Positions 1 through 10,777 of a stretch of 64,000 bases of DNA are shown here, in pieces. A program made the translations under genes and the position numbers. The notes below the pieces were generated by a model that saw only the letters and a list, made by a program, of their open reading frames with translations, made no database searches and was not told where the DNA came from. The stretch covers positions 779,001-843,000 of the forward strand of contig QNQO01000220.1 in the NCBI GenBank assembly GCA_003290165.1, in the 5' to 3' direction. Origin of the DNA: Berberis thunbergii. Lineage: Eukaryota > Streptophyta > Magnoliopsida > Ranunculales > Berberidaceae. Each line of letters opens with the position of its first letter. Position 1 is the first letter of the stretch.

Positions 1-259
1 AAAATTTGGGAATATGTGTTTATAGGGATGTTATGTGATATTGAGACATAGGTTAAAAAGAATCATAATAATATTAAAAAGCCCGATTTTAATATTGCTT
101 TAGTCTGATAACTGAAAAAATTGTTCAAGATTTCAAATTAAAAAAAAATGTTTAAAGAGTATTTAATACTGTTATCGCCAATGTTGGTGAGGGTTGGACA
201 ACATGTATCATAAAAAGTAACTAATTTTGTTCTTAAAAATCGTCCTAAATATCATTTTA
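1..259. other. AT-rich intergenic DNA
   Basis: No open frame, RNA gene or repeat that I recognise. It runs up to the left inverted repeat of the element that follows. Confidence 0.5.
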
Positions 260-1277
260 ACTTATAAAAAGGGTTATTTTCCTTTTGACCTTCATTAGTT
301 TATATATACTCTTCATTGACCTCCAAATTTTTTTCTAATTTTGTCAGGTCAATGTTTGACCAACATTTTCCATCCAATAATTTTTAGATAGCCAAACTAC
401 CTTTCACTTAATGCACATGTGCAAGGCACATGTCAAAGTTCATCTTGATTGAGGTAAATCTAATTACCAATCTTATCATTAAATGGATATCAAGTGATGC
501 CACACCCAAATATTTATCTTCTCCATTGAAGGAACAAAGTTTGTTCTGTAAACAAAATAATGATAATAACAACACCATCAAATAAGTTTTCATGCCTCTC
601 TAATGTGTTATTCTTTATTCTAGCTCCCAATTGTCTCATCATCACCCACATTATCCAACCCTATCCTCCATCCCACCAACTTATAGTTCAAAGACCTTAT
701 TGAAGAACTCATAATTTTATTTGGATTTTGAAAATAGGGTTCCTTACCATCTTTGAGGAACAATTTTGCACTATTGTAGAATCTTTGAGTGATTACAAAT
801 TTCTGTTGTGGGTTTATACATAGAGAGATTTTGGTTTGATTATTTTTGTGAAGGGATAGATTTTTACCAAATGTTGGCCTTTTTGGATTTGTAGAAGCAA
901 AGATTTGATTTTATTTTTATTTTTATTTTCTCATTATCCATTTCTAGTATTCTTGTGAAATTTTTGCAAGTAGTGAAAGTATAATGGAAAACAAATAATG
1001 AAGAGGAGAATACGAGTTTGGGTGTGGCATGGTTGTTCGTTTGATGTTAGATGAGTGGTTAGATTTAATTCAATCTCGATGAATTTTGACATTTAAGTTA
1101 AATGAAGGGTAGCTTGGTCATTTGAAAATTGTTGGATGAAAAAAGTTGGTCAATGGCATTGACCTCACAATCATGGGGATTAAACTGGATTAAAAAAATA
1201 CTTAGGGAGCCAACAAAGAATAGATAGAAACTAATGGAGACCAAAAGGGAAATAAAGTCATCCTAAAAGAATAACTT
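260..1277. mobile_element. Non-autonomous DNA transposon with long inverted repeats (MULE-like)
   Basis: The left arm (about 260-530) reads on the opposite strand as the right arm (about 1000-1277). Landmarks in both arms, in the same order, are CCTTTTGACCTTCATTAG / CCCTTTTGGTCTCCATTAG, TTGACCAAC, TTCATC.AAATCTAA and TGCCACACCC. Arms of about 270 bp around a 470-bp non-coding core are typical of non-autonomous Mutator-like elements. I see no transposase. The exact ends and a 9-bp target duplication could not be fixed, so the superfamily is an inference. The core has no convincing ORF. Confidence 0.65.
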
Positions 1278-1602
1278 TGTAGTGGTAGACAATTTCCCCT
1301 TTGCATCCACAAAAAAATAACGAAAAATGATTTTTAAGGCTTAATTTTTCATAAAATAAGCAATTTAGATACCGTAGTTGATGTAATGGCTAATTTGTTC
1401 ATATTTTTATACTTTTATGACCAATAATGATTATTTTAATAACCTAGATTAACTCATAAATTTATAAGACATTTTTATCCTTCATAAACAAATAGAAAAA
1501 TTAATTTTATACGTTTATGACCAACAAAGACTATTTCATTAATTATTCTAACATAACAGAAGTATCACATTATTTTTATTACTTATTTATTAATCATTAA
1601 TC

Positions 1603-1603
<1 letters not shown>

Positions 1604-1639
<36 letters not shown>

Positions 1640-1640
1640 T
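1604..1640. repeat. (TTA)n microsatellite
   Basis: About twelve TTA/ATT units inside the core of the second long-TIR element; a shorter TTA run lies near 1700. Confidence 0.9.
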
Positions 1641-2065
1641 TCATCAATTTACACATTTCAAAACACATTTAATGGAGTCAGAAATACCACAAAGTTATTT
1701 TATTTATTATTATTATTATTCTTTTTTGTGGCATGATTTTAGTCAAAAAAATATCACAGTGTTTGCCTTTTAACTCAAATCGTTAATAGCCCCAAAAAGT
1801 GAACTGTAAAAAAAAAACAAGAAACTTAATCTACATGAATAATACTTAAGTTAATTAATTTGTTACAAAATGTTAATATTGTGAAATAGAAAAGGGATTG
1901 AGCAATCTGTCATTGATGATACATCAAAGTTGTCATTAACAAGTGATAGCTGAAGTTGATAATGTTATTAAGATCAACAAAAAATTATGACTGATTATTG
2001 CATTAAGCTATAGTGGGCAATAATGATAATAATAATAATGATGATGATGATGATGATTTTTTTTT

Positions 2066-2155
2066 ATTTTTTTTTTGAAAGGCAAGCGTAGGGTGTAAAT
2101 GGGCTCCCCAGACCACTAAAAAGGAAGAAAAACAACATTACATTCTCATATATAA
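2066..2155. repeat. Short dispersed repeat, copy 1 (SINE-like)
   Basis: A T-run followed by TTTGAAAGGCAAGCGTAGGG and, after a short GC-rich stretch with GACC, an A-rich tail. The same plan (T-run, AAGC.AGC.GGG, GACC, A-rich end) recurs near 41194, 43518 and 47338. No coding content. Possibly a SINE or the 3' end of a LINE read on the minus strand; the class is uncertain. Confidence 0.4.
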
Positions 2156-2280
2156 TTTGATATAATGATGATGATAAATAAACAACATTACATTCTCATA
2201 TATAAATAAATAAACAACATTACATTCTCATATATAATTCTCATATATAAAGGAAGAAAAGCAACATTACATTATAATTT
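2140..2280. repeat. Local repeats of an ACAACATTACATTCTC motif
   Basis: The motif ACATTACATTCTCATATA appears at least three times within about 140 bp, separated by TAAATAAA and ATGATGATG spacers; it looks like slippage-type local duplication. Confidence 0.7.
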
Positions 2281-2715
2281 TATATAATGATGATGATGAT
2301 GATAAATAAATAAAAATAATTTGATACTTTTGGCTCCATTAGATTTCTTTTGAAAGAGTGATTGTGAAAGTAATAGGTCATAAATCATCAACTTATACAA
2401 CATAACTCAACCAACAATTGGTTGGTCATAATTATAATAATTAATTAAAAAACCCTTAATGATCATAAAAGTATAAAAATAAGTATTCTATTTGTTTAAG
2501 TAAGGTAAAGATGTCCTATAACTTTATGAATTAACTTGAGTTAATTAAATAGTCTTTATTGGTAATAAAAGTATGTATAAATTAGTCATTTTATCAACTT
2601 TAATTTCTAAATGGTCTATTTTGTAAAAAAATTAAAATTAAAAAAAAATCTTAAAAATCATTTTCCCAAAAATTAACCACACTTTCTGCATGCATCTGGA
2701 TACATATTATATATC

Positions 2716-2730
<15 letters not shown>

Positions 2731-2792
<62 letters not shown>
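2731..2792. repeat. (AG)31 microsatellite
   Basis: An uninterrupted AG run of 62 bp preceded by a TA run (about 2713-2730). Open frames through it on either strand encode only Arg-Glu or Leu-Ser runs and are artefacts. Confidence 0.97.
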
Positions 2793-2795
<3 letters not shown>

Positions 2796-3758
2796 GTGAA
2801 CTTCAATCGTGCCATAAACAAATACCCACTTTTGCTTTCCATTTTCTTTTTGGAAAATTTAACACACGATAGCGACAAAACTTACCCAAGTAAATGATAG
2901 ATTTCACAAATTAAGTTCGTCTATTGTAATAATTATGCTAATTCACTACGCCCTGTTTCATAACAGAAGTGCGCTCAATGTAGGAATGAAGCTGAAACAC
3001 TGATACAAAAGTGATGCAACACGTCTTTGATTGAATGGGCTACAAATTTCTGACAACTTTCCTATTGATCTTCAACATCTCCTCTTCATAACAAAGGGCA
3101 GAACAAACAAATCCCAATTTGTGCTCTGAGATATCCTTTATTCCCTTCAACTCTAAATTTCATAATTACATTTACCTATATCTCTAGGCTCATAAAAACT
3201 TAGAAATTAAATGAAATACTTCTAAAACACTCACTTTGACTCTTAAAAACTAGCCTAAATTGCAAAAAAAAATAAAAAAAAACCCTACTTTAGACACCCT
3301 ATTTAAAACTTTTTTTTATTTAAAATTACTCAATTAAATAATTTTTAATCTAAAATAAAATATTCTCTAAGAATAAATCTAAACTTCCTATATCGATTCG
3401 GAACAAATTCGTGAACTTTGCCCGATGAACATCTATCTTTCCCAACTCCACAGTAATTCACCCTTCATTGCTTCCATCACATTTTATTAAATGTCTCAAT
3501 TTCATCAAATAATGCTCCACATCTCCTTTTTTTAGTAGTTGCTTTTGGCAACTCGGTCTGCCTCTATTATTGATTACAGTTAAACCTAACAAAAATTCAA
3601 AACTAACTAGCTCATGCAAAAATGGAAAAATACTAGGTTCTCCGACTCCATAGTGTAAACATCAATTAAACCTGCTACGTAGAATTTACTTTTTTGGCTA
3701 TGATTTGAAGGTCGCACGAAGAGAGAAAAATAGCAGCAACAACCAAGTAGTGAAACAA
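2793..3758. other. Intergenic DNA, nothing recognised
   Basis: AT-rich sequence with no coding signal on either strand. It forms the left flank of gypsy element 1. Confidence 0.5.
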
Positions 3759-4434
3759 ACATGCGATTTTTGCTCCTTGCTTTGATCAAGTTCTTGTTGA
3801 CCTGCACAAGTAACGCACGTAAGTCACAAATCATCGTGGGGTGGCTAATGGCACTCCAATGCTAAAGTCAGACAAGATCTGAGGAAGGTGTAATGATATA
3901 ATAGGAAATTTGTAGCGTACCTTAGCTTACCAATTTCATGTCTTATTTATATTGCAAGGAGTCCTAATTCAACCAGGCCATCGTAGGCATAGTTTAGGGA
4001 GGAGGTCTTCGTGGAGATCTCTCTCTAATTAAGAGTCGGGTTGTAGAAGAGAAATTTCATGCTAGCTTTGCACTCCTAGATACGCGAGATATAGCCTCAA
4101 ATCCAAGAGCAATCCGTAGAATGGAGTTTCCATGTGTGGAAGATACTTTGGTGTTTATTTCCTAGTTGGAAGCAAAAAAACAGTTGTAGTTGCCCATTCA
4201 AAGCTGATCCTCGAGATACTTGCCTAAAGAGGACTTATAGGTATTGAGGATGGTTTTGAGACGTGTGGGCCTGACATGTTGTGAGAGTCCGGGTCCGCTT
4301 GGCAGACTAAAGTTGAGCGGGCTAAGATTCGCTTGGGCTGGATTTGTGTTATGCCGATGCTTGGGCCCGTAGTTCCTTGAGGTCATCATGAGACGTATTC
4401 GACTTAGGAGTGTGACCATTTTTATGTATCATCA
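3759..4434 (-). repeat. 3' LTR of gypsy element 1
   Basis: Homologous over its length to the LTRs at 13075-13732, 15778-16444 and 23899-24564. It ends in CATCA (4430-4434), the inverse of the TGATG that opens the other copies; its own left tip is degraded near 3759, so that boundary is approximate. On the minus strand a TATA box (AATATAAATAAG) lies at about 3943-3953, placing U3 on the right and R-U5 on the left. Confidence 0.8.
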
Positions 4435-4446
4435 GCTACTCCTCTG
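4435..4446 (-). other. Polypurine tract of gypsy element 1
   Basis: On the minus strand AGAGGAGTAGC directly precedes the LTR start TGATGATA. The cognate site of element 2 is GGGGGAGTAGC, so the position and core AGTAGC are conserved. Confidence 0.7.
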
Positions 4447-4593
4447 AATTAGTGGGTCGTCACATCGGTTCGCTAAGTCATTTCTTGAAGGGATGCGGCG
4501 CTCATGATGATTGAGTCTAAATCATTGCTTGAGCCGCACACTACATTAATTGGGCATGCGTTGGTTCGACGGAAAAGTAGCGAGAACTTATCC

Positions 4594-4602
4594 TCTATAT
4601 AG
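4594..4602 (+). promoter_or_regulatory. Candidate TATA box of the antisense ORF, element 1
   Basis: CTCTATATAGG lies about 160 bp inside the LTR boundary on the plus strand, opposite to gag, and about 90 bp upstream of a plus-strand ATG (4684). Element 2 has TTATAAATA at the corresponding place (about 16608) and an ATG at 16691. The flanking sequence is clearly homologous between the elements (for example CATGATGATTG about 90-100 bp upstream of the TATA). Confidence 0.5.
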
Positions 4603-4760
4603 GTCATCCGCAGTGTTAAGACTGACCCTTCTGTTTTACTTGCTTTTGAAGATATTTTTCTACAATGATCATTCATCTTTTTCATGGCTCAAGAAAACCT
4701 TATTGATGATGTTTGATGCGGGCTTTATTAACCAAAATTAATAGGCTAATTTAACCCACT

Positions 4761-6622
4761 TGTAATAACCGCAAGTGCACGGTGCCTAACTAGTAGACAA
4801 CGGAAAATACGGATCGATCCCACGAGAAAGGTGGATTAAATTGAATTTTAGAAATTATCTAAACTAATTTAGAGAAAATGGGGTTACAGTGTTTTTAAAA
4901 CTAAACTAAAATTTAAATTGAAAATAAATAAATAAAATAAAAAATGGATTTTGTGGGCTTGGTCTCACCGATGAGTTAGCAAAAATATTTTAAATCTAAA
5001 TTACTGAAAATTTAAACGAGAAGCTTTAGGGATGAGAATCTCTTGCTTACACCGAATATGTGATCGTTAAAATCCAATTCATATTATATCATGTTTCTAT
5101 CAAACATTAACAAACTATTTCAAGCAAATACGCTCTTAACAAGTATTAAGTGTCTTGTTATGGCACACTTAATCAAAGTTTAAGCTTAATATTTTTAGCA
5201 CATGCTTTGAATTGATAAAGGGTAATTCTAACTACCAAACATATCAAGTTTAATTTCTCAAACATGAAAGGTGAAAGTAATTTATAAAAAATTCAGAAAT
5301 AAATTGTAACAATTAAGCACACAATTCAGTAAAATAAATCAAAATGAATTATGCAAGCCCTTTGGTTTGACGCAAACTCGATGTGGTAGTACTCAGCAGA
5401 TCAGCAGGTGGTTCGAACACGAATCCCGAGAAAAATGTTGACTCATTCTCCCGCCAGACGCACAGTCGCGTTCTGCGCTGCTCCGCCTTCGTCTCCAGCG
5501 AGCAGTGTCACTGCTCCGCCTTCCTATGTGCTCCTCGCTAGCGTCCTCGTCCTCCAAATGAATCTAGAACCTGCAAAAGAGAAAGAAGGTGAGGAAACAA
5601 CAACGAGAGAGAGAGATGCGAAAAAAAAAACAAAGAAATGTCGCAGTCCTGTTTCGGTTGTCGCGGTGGTGGTGCGCCACAGACGAGCCGCTCTGTGTTG
5701 GTGGCTGTGAGAGATGGCGGCTCGCGACTGTCTGGCTCTGTGGCGAGGCTGAACAGCGTCGTGGAGATGATGGTGGTTGAATCTGTTCTGTCGCGAGGCG
5801 GTCTGTGGTGGCTCGCCAGGTGCTATCTGGAGATGGTGGAGGTGATCGGATGATGGTGGTTGATGGATGATGGACAGGGAGAGGGACAGAGAGTGGTGGT
5901 GGAATGAAAGTTTGACACGAGACAGGGTTGTCACGCCCCTGTTTCGTGGTGGTGGAGGTTGTGATGAAGTCGGAGCTCGGTGGTGGTGAAGTGGAGCGAG
6001 ACAGGTGAGAACAATGGAGGATGTGTGTTTGTGGATGGTGTTGTGTGATGAAAATCACAGTGATGGGATACGGTGAGAGATGGTATTGAGGGATTGTTAT
6101 GAAAATCACTTTGCGAGAATAGGCTTTAATTTTTCTGTATTTTTTTCCCTTCTCTTCTCCCCTTTGTGAAGGAAGAGGATTTGATTTTCTAATGATTTTT
6201 TTTTGCTTCCCTTCTCTTCCTCCCTTTTTCTCACCCTATTCTCTTGTATTTATAGAGAATGATCAAAATGAATAGGGATGAGATAAGGGGATGATTCATG
6301 GAGTGAATCAATGTATAAATGAGATAATATTCTTTGGAGGTAGGATTGGGCTTGACATTGGGTTTGGGTTTACGGGCTAGGTTTTTGGGTTTAAGTTATG
6401 GGTTTGGTTTTGGATTTAAGGGTTAGGTTTTGGGTTTGAGGGTTTGATTTTGGGTTTAAGGGTTTAGATATGTGACCATCTGCTTTATACCACCGCTAGA
6501 ATCAACCAATTGTCATTCCTTAAATTGTCGTCTTAATACGATTTCATCGTTCACGCTCAAATTCTTACAAAGACATGAAAATGAAATAATTACTATAAAA
6601 TATAATAATTGAAACACTAACA
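4761..6622 (-). mobile_element. Nested solo LTR of a second LTR-retroelement family
   Basis: The block begins TGTAATAACC and ends ACACTAACA (TGT...ACA) and interrupts the antisense gene of element 1. A minus-strand TATA box (TCTATAAATAC) lies at 6246-6257. Near the left end are CCGCAAGTGCACGG and ACAACGGAAAATACGG; close variants occur at 62131-62185, next to an LTR with its polypurine tract, which identifies the family and the minus orientation. No primer binding site or polypurine tract flanks it, so it is a solo LTR. No clear target duplication was seen. Positions 5408-6109 are much more GC-rich than the rest and contain chance open frames on both strands, lying in the transcribed R-U5 part. 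Confidence 0.65.
6350..6470. repeat. Degenerate GGGTTT-rich stretch in the solo LTR
   Basis: Repeated GGGTTTGGGTTT / GGGTTTAAG variants upstream of the LTR TATA box. Telomere-like in composition but irregular, so best read as a simple repeat. Confidence 0.6.
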
Positions 6623-9600
6623 TGTATAAATTAAGGGATATATTATGTAATAATTACATGAATATCAATGTTGTTATGGCTATGGGCCTAGAGTTTTTTG
6701 AAGACAGGTTATTGTTCGAGCCAGGTCTAGCTGAAATTCATACAAAGTTTGGTGTTTCTGAAAACTTGTCATTGTACCTTCTGACAGGCGATCATACGCC
6801 AATGTCGCCTCCGGCCGGTTTCATCTGTTTACATCGAGGGATGCTTCAAACTAGAGTGTGTTTCCTGGTTCAGGACGTGATTTGGGATTTCTTGGGGATT
6901 CCTCCGGCTCAGTTGGGACCCAACGGATACAATATCATTCTCATGATTTTGCTCAATGCTAAGGAGGTCGGCGTTAGTGTGACCCTGCAAGTGATTCAGT
7001 TGCTGACCGTTCCTCGACTGCATAGATATGTTGTTTGCAAGATGAAGTCATCGAATTGTTTCATTAACCTGTCGGATGATTTCAAGGTTTGGCAGAAGTA
7101 CTACTTTCTGGCCCCTGTTAATTCGAAACATTTTCGATGCAAGGATCGTCCACTTGAGCGACAGTTCAGGTCGCTTCGTAAGTTCAACTTCTTTCCTGTG
7201 ACTTTGATGTGCTTGATAGCTGGCTAAGTGATCATTGTTTGTGTTTTCTTACAGAAAGGTTTCTTACTATTCCCCTAACCTTAGATGAGCAAACCACCAT
7301 AGAGACATTCAGCGTCATGGCAAAAAGGGAGGCGGTTGATATCATAAGAGTTTTCAATTTTGTCCGTAGTGGGTTGTGGGACAATTGGCACGTTGCCCCT
7401 ACTTTATATCGAGAGTCGCGCATTAAGCTGAAAGATGAAGCCCCTTCCTGGAAGAGGGATGTTGCTAGGGCCAAGACTCTCGTTCTGTCTGATATGGAAG
7501 ATCCATCTGAGACGCTTGCTTCGTTTGTGAGGAACAAGCCTCGTGTTAGGACTAGGTCGTCTTCGGCACAACCCATTCTGGTGAGAGAGGAGCGCGAGTC
7601 CGCTAGGCTTGTTGAGGCGGAGACTAATGTTCTTGGCTTGGAGAAATATTATCTACGGTTGGTGGGAGTTGCTGATGGGTTGAACCTTAGTGACGCACAG
7701 GTTGAAGCTCTGAATAATTGTCTGGTGCGGATTGCAATGGCGGTTTCTACTGGTGCTAATTTGCATGGGGCCGCTATGGTAGAGGGCTCTGTTGAAGATT
7801 TGCCTGGGGTGGTGGAATCTGATCACCCCACCGTTGACTCGCCTAAAAGTGTTCGTGATACCAGTTGTGTCTCTTATAGTTCGCATTGTTCATCGTCTCG
7901 TTATAGGCCACAGCTAAAATTGTTGGAAGGTCCTTTGGATACTTCGGTCCCTTCTCTGCCTCCGAATCCTGTTGAGCCGTTTTACAATAAAGGGTCGACC
8001 GTTCTTGACAAGGGAGAAGCCACGGATGAGAGTCTGAGGACGGTGGCAACCGTAAAGGTGACACTGGCATAGTTCCTGATCAGGGAAAGCTTCATCCTGA
8101 TGCACGAATAAATTTGTTCACACAAAACTTTGTGAAGATGAGCTCACATGTATGGCACCTAGAGGTGGATGTTGAGTATGCTTCAAGGAAGCATATAAGC
8201 AGGCGTCACAGCTGGCTGATGGACCACACTCCAAAACCTGAAGAGGATACGTTAGAAGAACGCGTGGACAAGGGTTTGAAGTATTTCATGCTGGGTATGT
8301 CTTATTTGAACCATGGGCCGTTGCTGGGACGGAAGTAGAGGCGACTCGCGAGAGAGTATATACTTTGGAGCGTGTCTTCTCACATGTGCAAACGTTGTAT
8401 TCTGATGTGCTCCACGAAATTGAGCGGCTTAAGAAGCAGACCGAAGAAATGCGGTTGGATTAACCAACTGTGGTCGCTGAGACTCAAAGGGTTCATCCGG
8501 AGGACCTTGAGCGTAATATGACTGAGGCGGTGTCCGAGAGGGATGGACTTAGGCAGGAGTTGAGTCGGCTCCGCCTCGAGGTTGAGATTGCGCAGGAAGC
8601 TACGGCTAAAGCGCATTTCGAGTTGCAGCCTTTGGCTGAAGAGAGTGCTTCGAAGGAAGCTGACTGGGTTGCTGAGAAGCAACGGTTGGAATCTGATGTG
8701 GGGTTCTATGCTTGAGAGGCGAGGAAGGTCAAGGACCAACTCGAACTGGGATGGCATGAACTTAGTGCTATGAAAAGCAGTCTCGGGTCGACGTGCTGAC
8801 TGGCAAGTAGGAGTTACTAAAGCGTAAACTTATTGATGCAAAGGTGCGGGAAAAAGAACTTCTCCATGAACAAGGCAAATGTGAGTTTCGCTTGATTGTT
8901 CATGGTCGATTGGAGCTATTGACTTTGATGAAAGATGAGCATCCGGAGTGAGATCATGGTCGTTATAAGAAGATGTCGTATGCAGACTTGTATTTTACCT
9001 TTGAGTCGTCGGGCGAGGAGGACGGTTCGATCCCTGGCATCCAAGTCGAAGCGCGTATGGATGCAATTTCTGCCCCTGTTTCCACTAGGCTTAGCTCTTT
9101 CGTTTCTGTACCTTCTCCTGATTAGGAGTATTTTTGTGTGTTTGTACTCTTTTTGTTTTGACCATTAATAAAAATAGTTTTCTTTGTTTCATACTTTGTG
9201 TTTCTATTGCATGTTTTTCGTTTCGTTTTGTTGTCTTACATTAGCATAGGCTAGTTGAATCAATAGGACGTTGTCTGGTCTTTCTACAGTAGAGAGCTTG
9301 ACCTCTTTGTATTGTGAATGACTCGGGATCATTGTTGAGTAGTTATATCCGATGGTGGGCATGTTGCGAACAATTTAACTGGGGGTTGAGTCATTTGAGT
9401 TGTGTCTTATCCCTTGGGTAAGCTACTTGAAGTTTACCTTGGTTGCCTAACTAGTCAGATGTAGTTGTTGTCGTGGGTAAACTTTGGTAGCCGAATGTAC
9501 GCGTCAGAGTGCTTTTTCCAAGTTAGCGCTGTAAGCTCGGGTTGACACCCTAATTAGCTTTTATCTGGGCATCGGCTGTACTATCTTTGTACCGACACGA

Positions 9601-9659
9601 ATGACTTTTACTAATGTTAGAATATCAATCAGTTTGAGCGTAAAGGCGCTGACACAACT

Positions 9660-10400
9660 AAATTCATGTTTGCGTCCGCTGTCTTAGATTCCCACCTTCT
9701 GAGTCATTTATGTCCGAGCTATGCGGAATACAGATTCGGGGAGTAAAGGTTTGGTGACAAGGATGAAGAGCAGTGGTCCCGTAACAAGCCATCAAAATCA
9801 GTTCGAGACTGACTAGACACCCGCCTTCCAAATCATTTATGTCCGAGTAAGGGGAACTACAGATATGGGAAGTAAAGGTTTGGCAACCAGGCTGAAGAGC
9901 AGTGGTCCCGTAGCAAGCAGTCGAAATCATTTCGGAACTGACTAGGCTTCCACTTTTCAAACCGTCGACACCCTCCCCGCGTGGTCGGGGCTACGAATTC
10001 GAGAGAGGTTTGGCGACTAGGATGAAGAGTAGTGGTCACGTGGTAAGCAATCGAAATCAGTTCAGGACTGACTAGGCTCCCACCATCCAAATTATCTACA
10101 CCTGAGTACACCAAGCTACAAATTTGGGAGGGTTCGACAGTCAAGCTGAAGAGCAGCAATCTTATGGAAAATCGTCAAAATTAGGTCTTAGCTGACTGGG
10201 TTCCCACCTTCTATATTATCTATACCCTCACAACACGGGCTACAAATTCAGGTTTGGTGATTTGGCGGCTATGCTGAAAAACAGTGGTCTGATGACGAGT
10301 CGTCGGAATCAGTTTGGGACTGATTAGGCTCCCTCTTACTAGACTATCTACACCCTCACAGTGGAGGCTACAAGTCCAGGGTTTGATCAGAAGTTGTCTT
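9660..10400 (-). repeat. Tandem repeats of element 1, unit about 120-130 bp
   Basis: The anchor CTGAAGAGCAGTGGTC recurs (with changes) near 9774, 9893, 10024, 10147 and 10275, spacing 119-131 bp. Each unit also carries GGTTTGGCGACTAGG and CAGTT..GGACTGACTAGG. Degenerate units extend towards 10560. Tandem arrays between the coding region and the 3' LTR are known from Tat-lineage elements; here the array sits directly after the protease remnant because pol is missing. Confidence 0.85.
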
Positions 10401-10777
10401 TGCTAGTCATCACCAGCTAGAATTACCTGATTAGGTTCGGCGATCACTGACTGCGAATAGGGCAGTGATCCCTAGCAAGTCGTTGTCACCAAGCGCACTT
10501 GCGTTAATTAGACTCCTACTTCCTAAACCGTCGATGTCCGCGTTAAGCAAACTAGGTGTTGGGGTAAATCAGAGGCTATCGTCATCAGTGTTGGCTGACT
10601 AAGCTTGCCCGGTTGAAAAAAGGTTCTGTTTGCTGAAGAGCATGCGAACCTAGTGATTTATGGTGTGGATGAAATTACCTTAACTCAGCGAGTGGTAAAG
10701 TCCATACGTCATGGCTTTGAATTGAATTCGGGTTGCTCTCGTGGATTGTTTAGAAGACTGTCGAGGCGTTACATAGG

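Larger units (their letters stand above)
1322..2667. mobile_element. Second long-TIR non-autonomous transposon
   Basis: Arms at about 1322-1560 and 2425-2667 are inverted copies of each other. Shared landmarks are AAATGATTTTTAAG at the tips, then TTATAAGACATTTTTA / TTATAGGACATCTTTA, AACAAATAGAA and TTATGACCA / TTATGATCA. Just outside the tips are AAAAATAAC (1313-1321) and AAAAATTAAC (2668-2677), a plausible 9-bp target duplication with one indel, as MULEs make. The core is AT-rich and holds a TTA microsatellite, GAT repeats, a SINE-like fragment and several copies of a short ACAACATTACATTCTCATAT motif. No coding capacity. Confidence 0.65.
4684..9125 (+). pseudogene. Antisense ORF (aORF) of gypsy element 1, interrupted
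   Basis: A gene on the strand opposite to gag, between the polypurine tract and the tandem repeats. The probable original start is at 4684 (ATGGCTCAAGAA). A solo LTR (4761-6622) splits it, and coding resumes by about 6680. The first large piece (to about 7197) contains PPAGFICLHRGML, DVIWDFLGIPPAQLGPNGY and KVWQKYYFLAP, resembling the 'putative gypsy-type transposon' family (as I recall, Pfam Transposase_28) that forms aORFs in plant Tat elements. An intron follows at about 7198-7254 (acceptor TTCTTACAG; donor weakened relative to element 2), then a 270-residue piece to 8070. The C-terminal part (8114-8780, frames disturbed) is charged and coiled-coil-like. The frame ends VPSPD-stop at 9125, with a plus-strand AATAAA at 9167. 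The function of such aORFs is unknown; this copy is dead. Confidence 0.75.

Noticed and set aside
2651..2878. ORFs through the GA microsatellite
   Set aside because: Encode only Leu-Ser or Arg-Glu runs produced by the repeat.
5408..6109. Overlapping open frames of 100-181 codons on both strands as protein genes
   Set aside because: Low-complexity His/Ser/Pro or Arg/Glu composition, mutually overlapping, inside an LTR; GC-rich DNA alone explains the open frames.
6350..6470. Interstitial telomere repeat
   Set aside because: GGGTTT units are irregular and mixed with other G/T-rich words; no TTTAGGG array.
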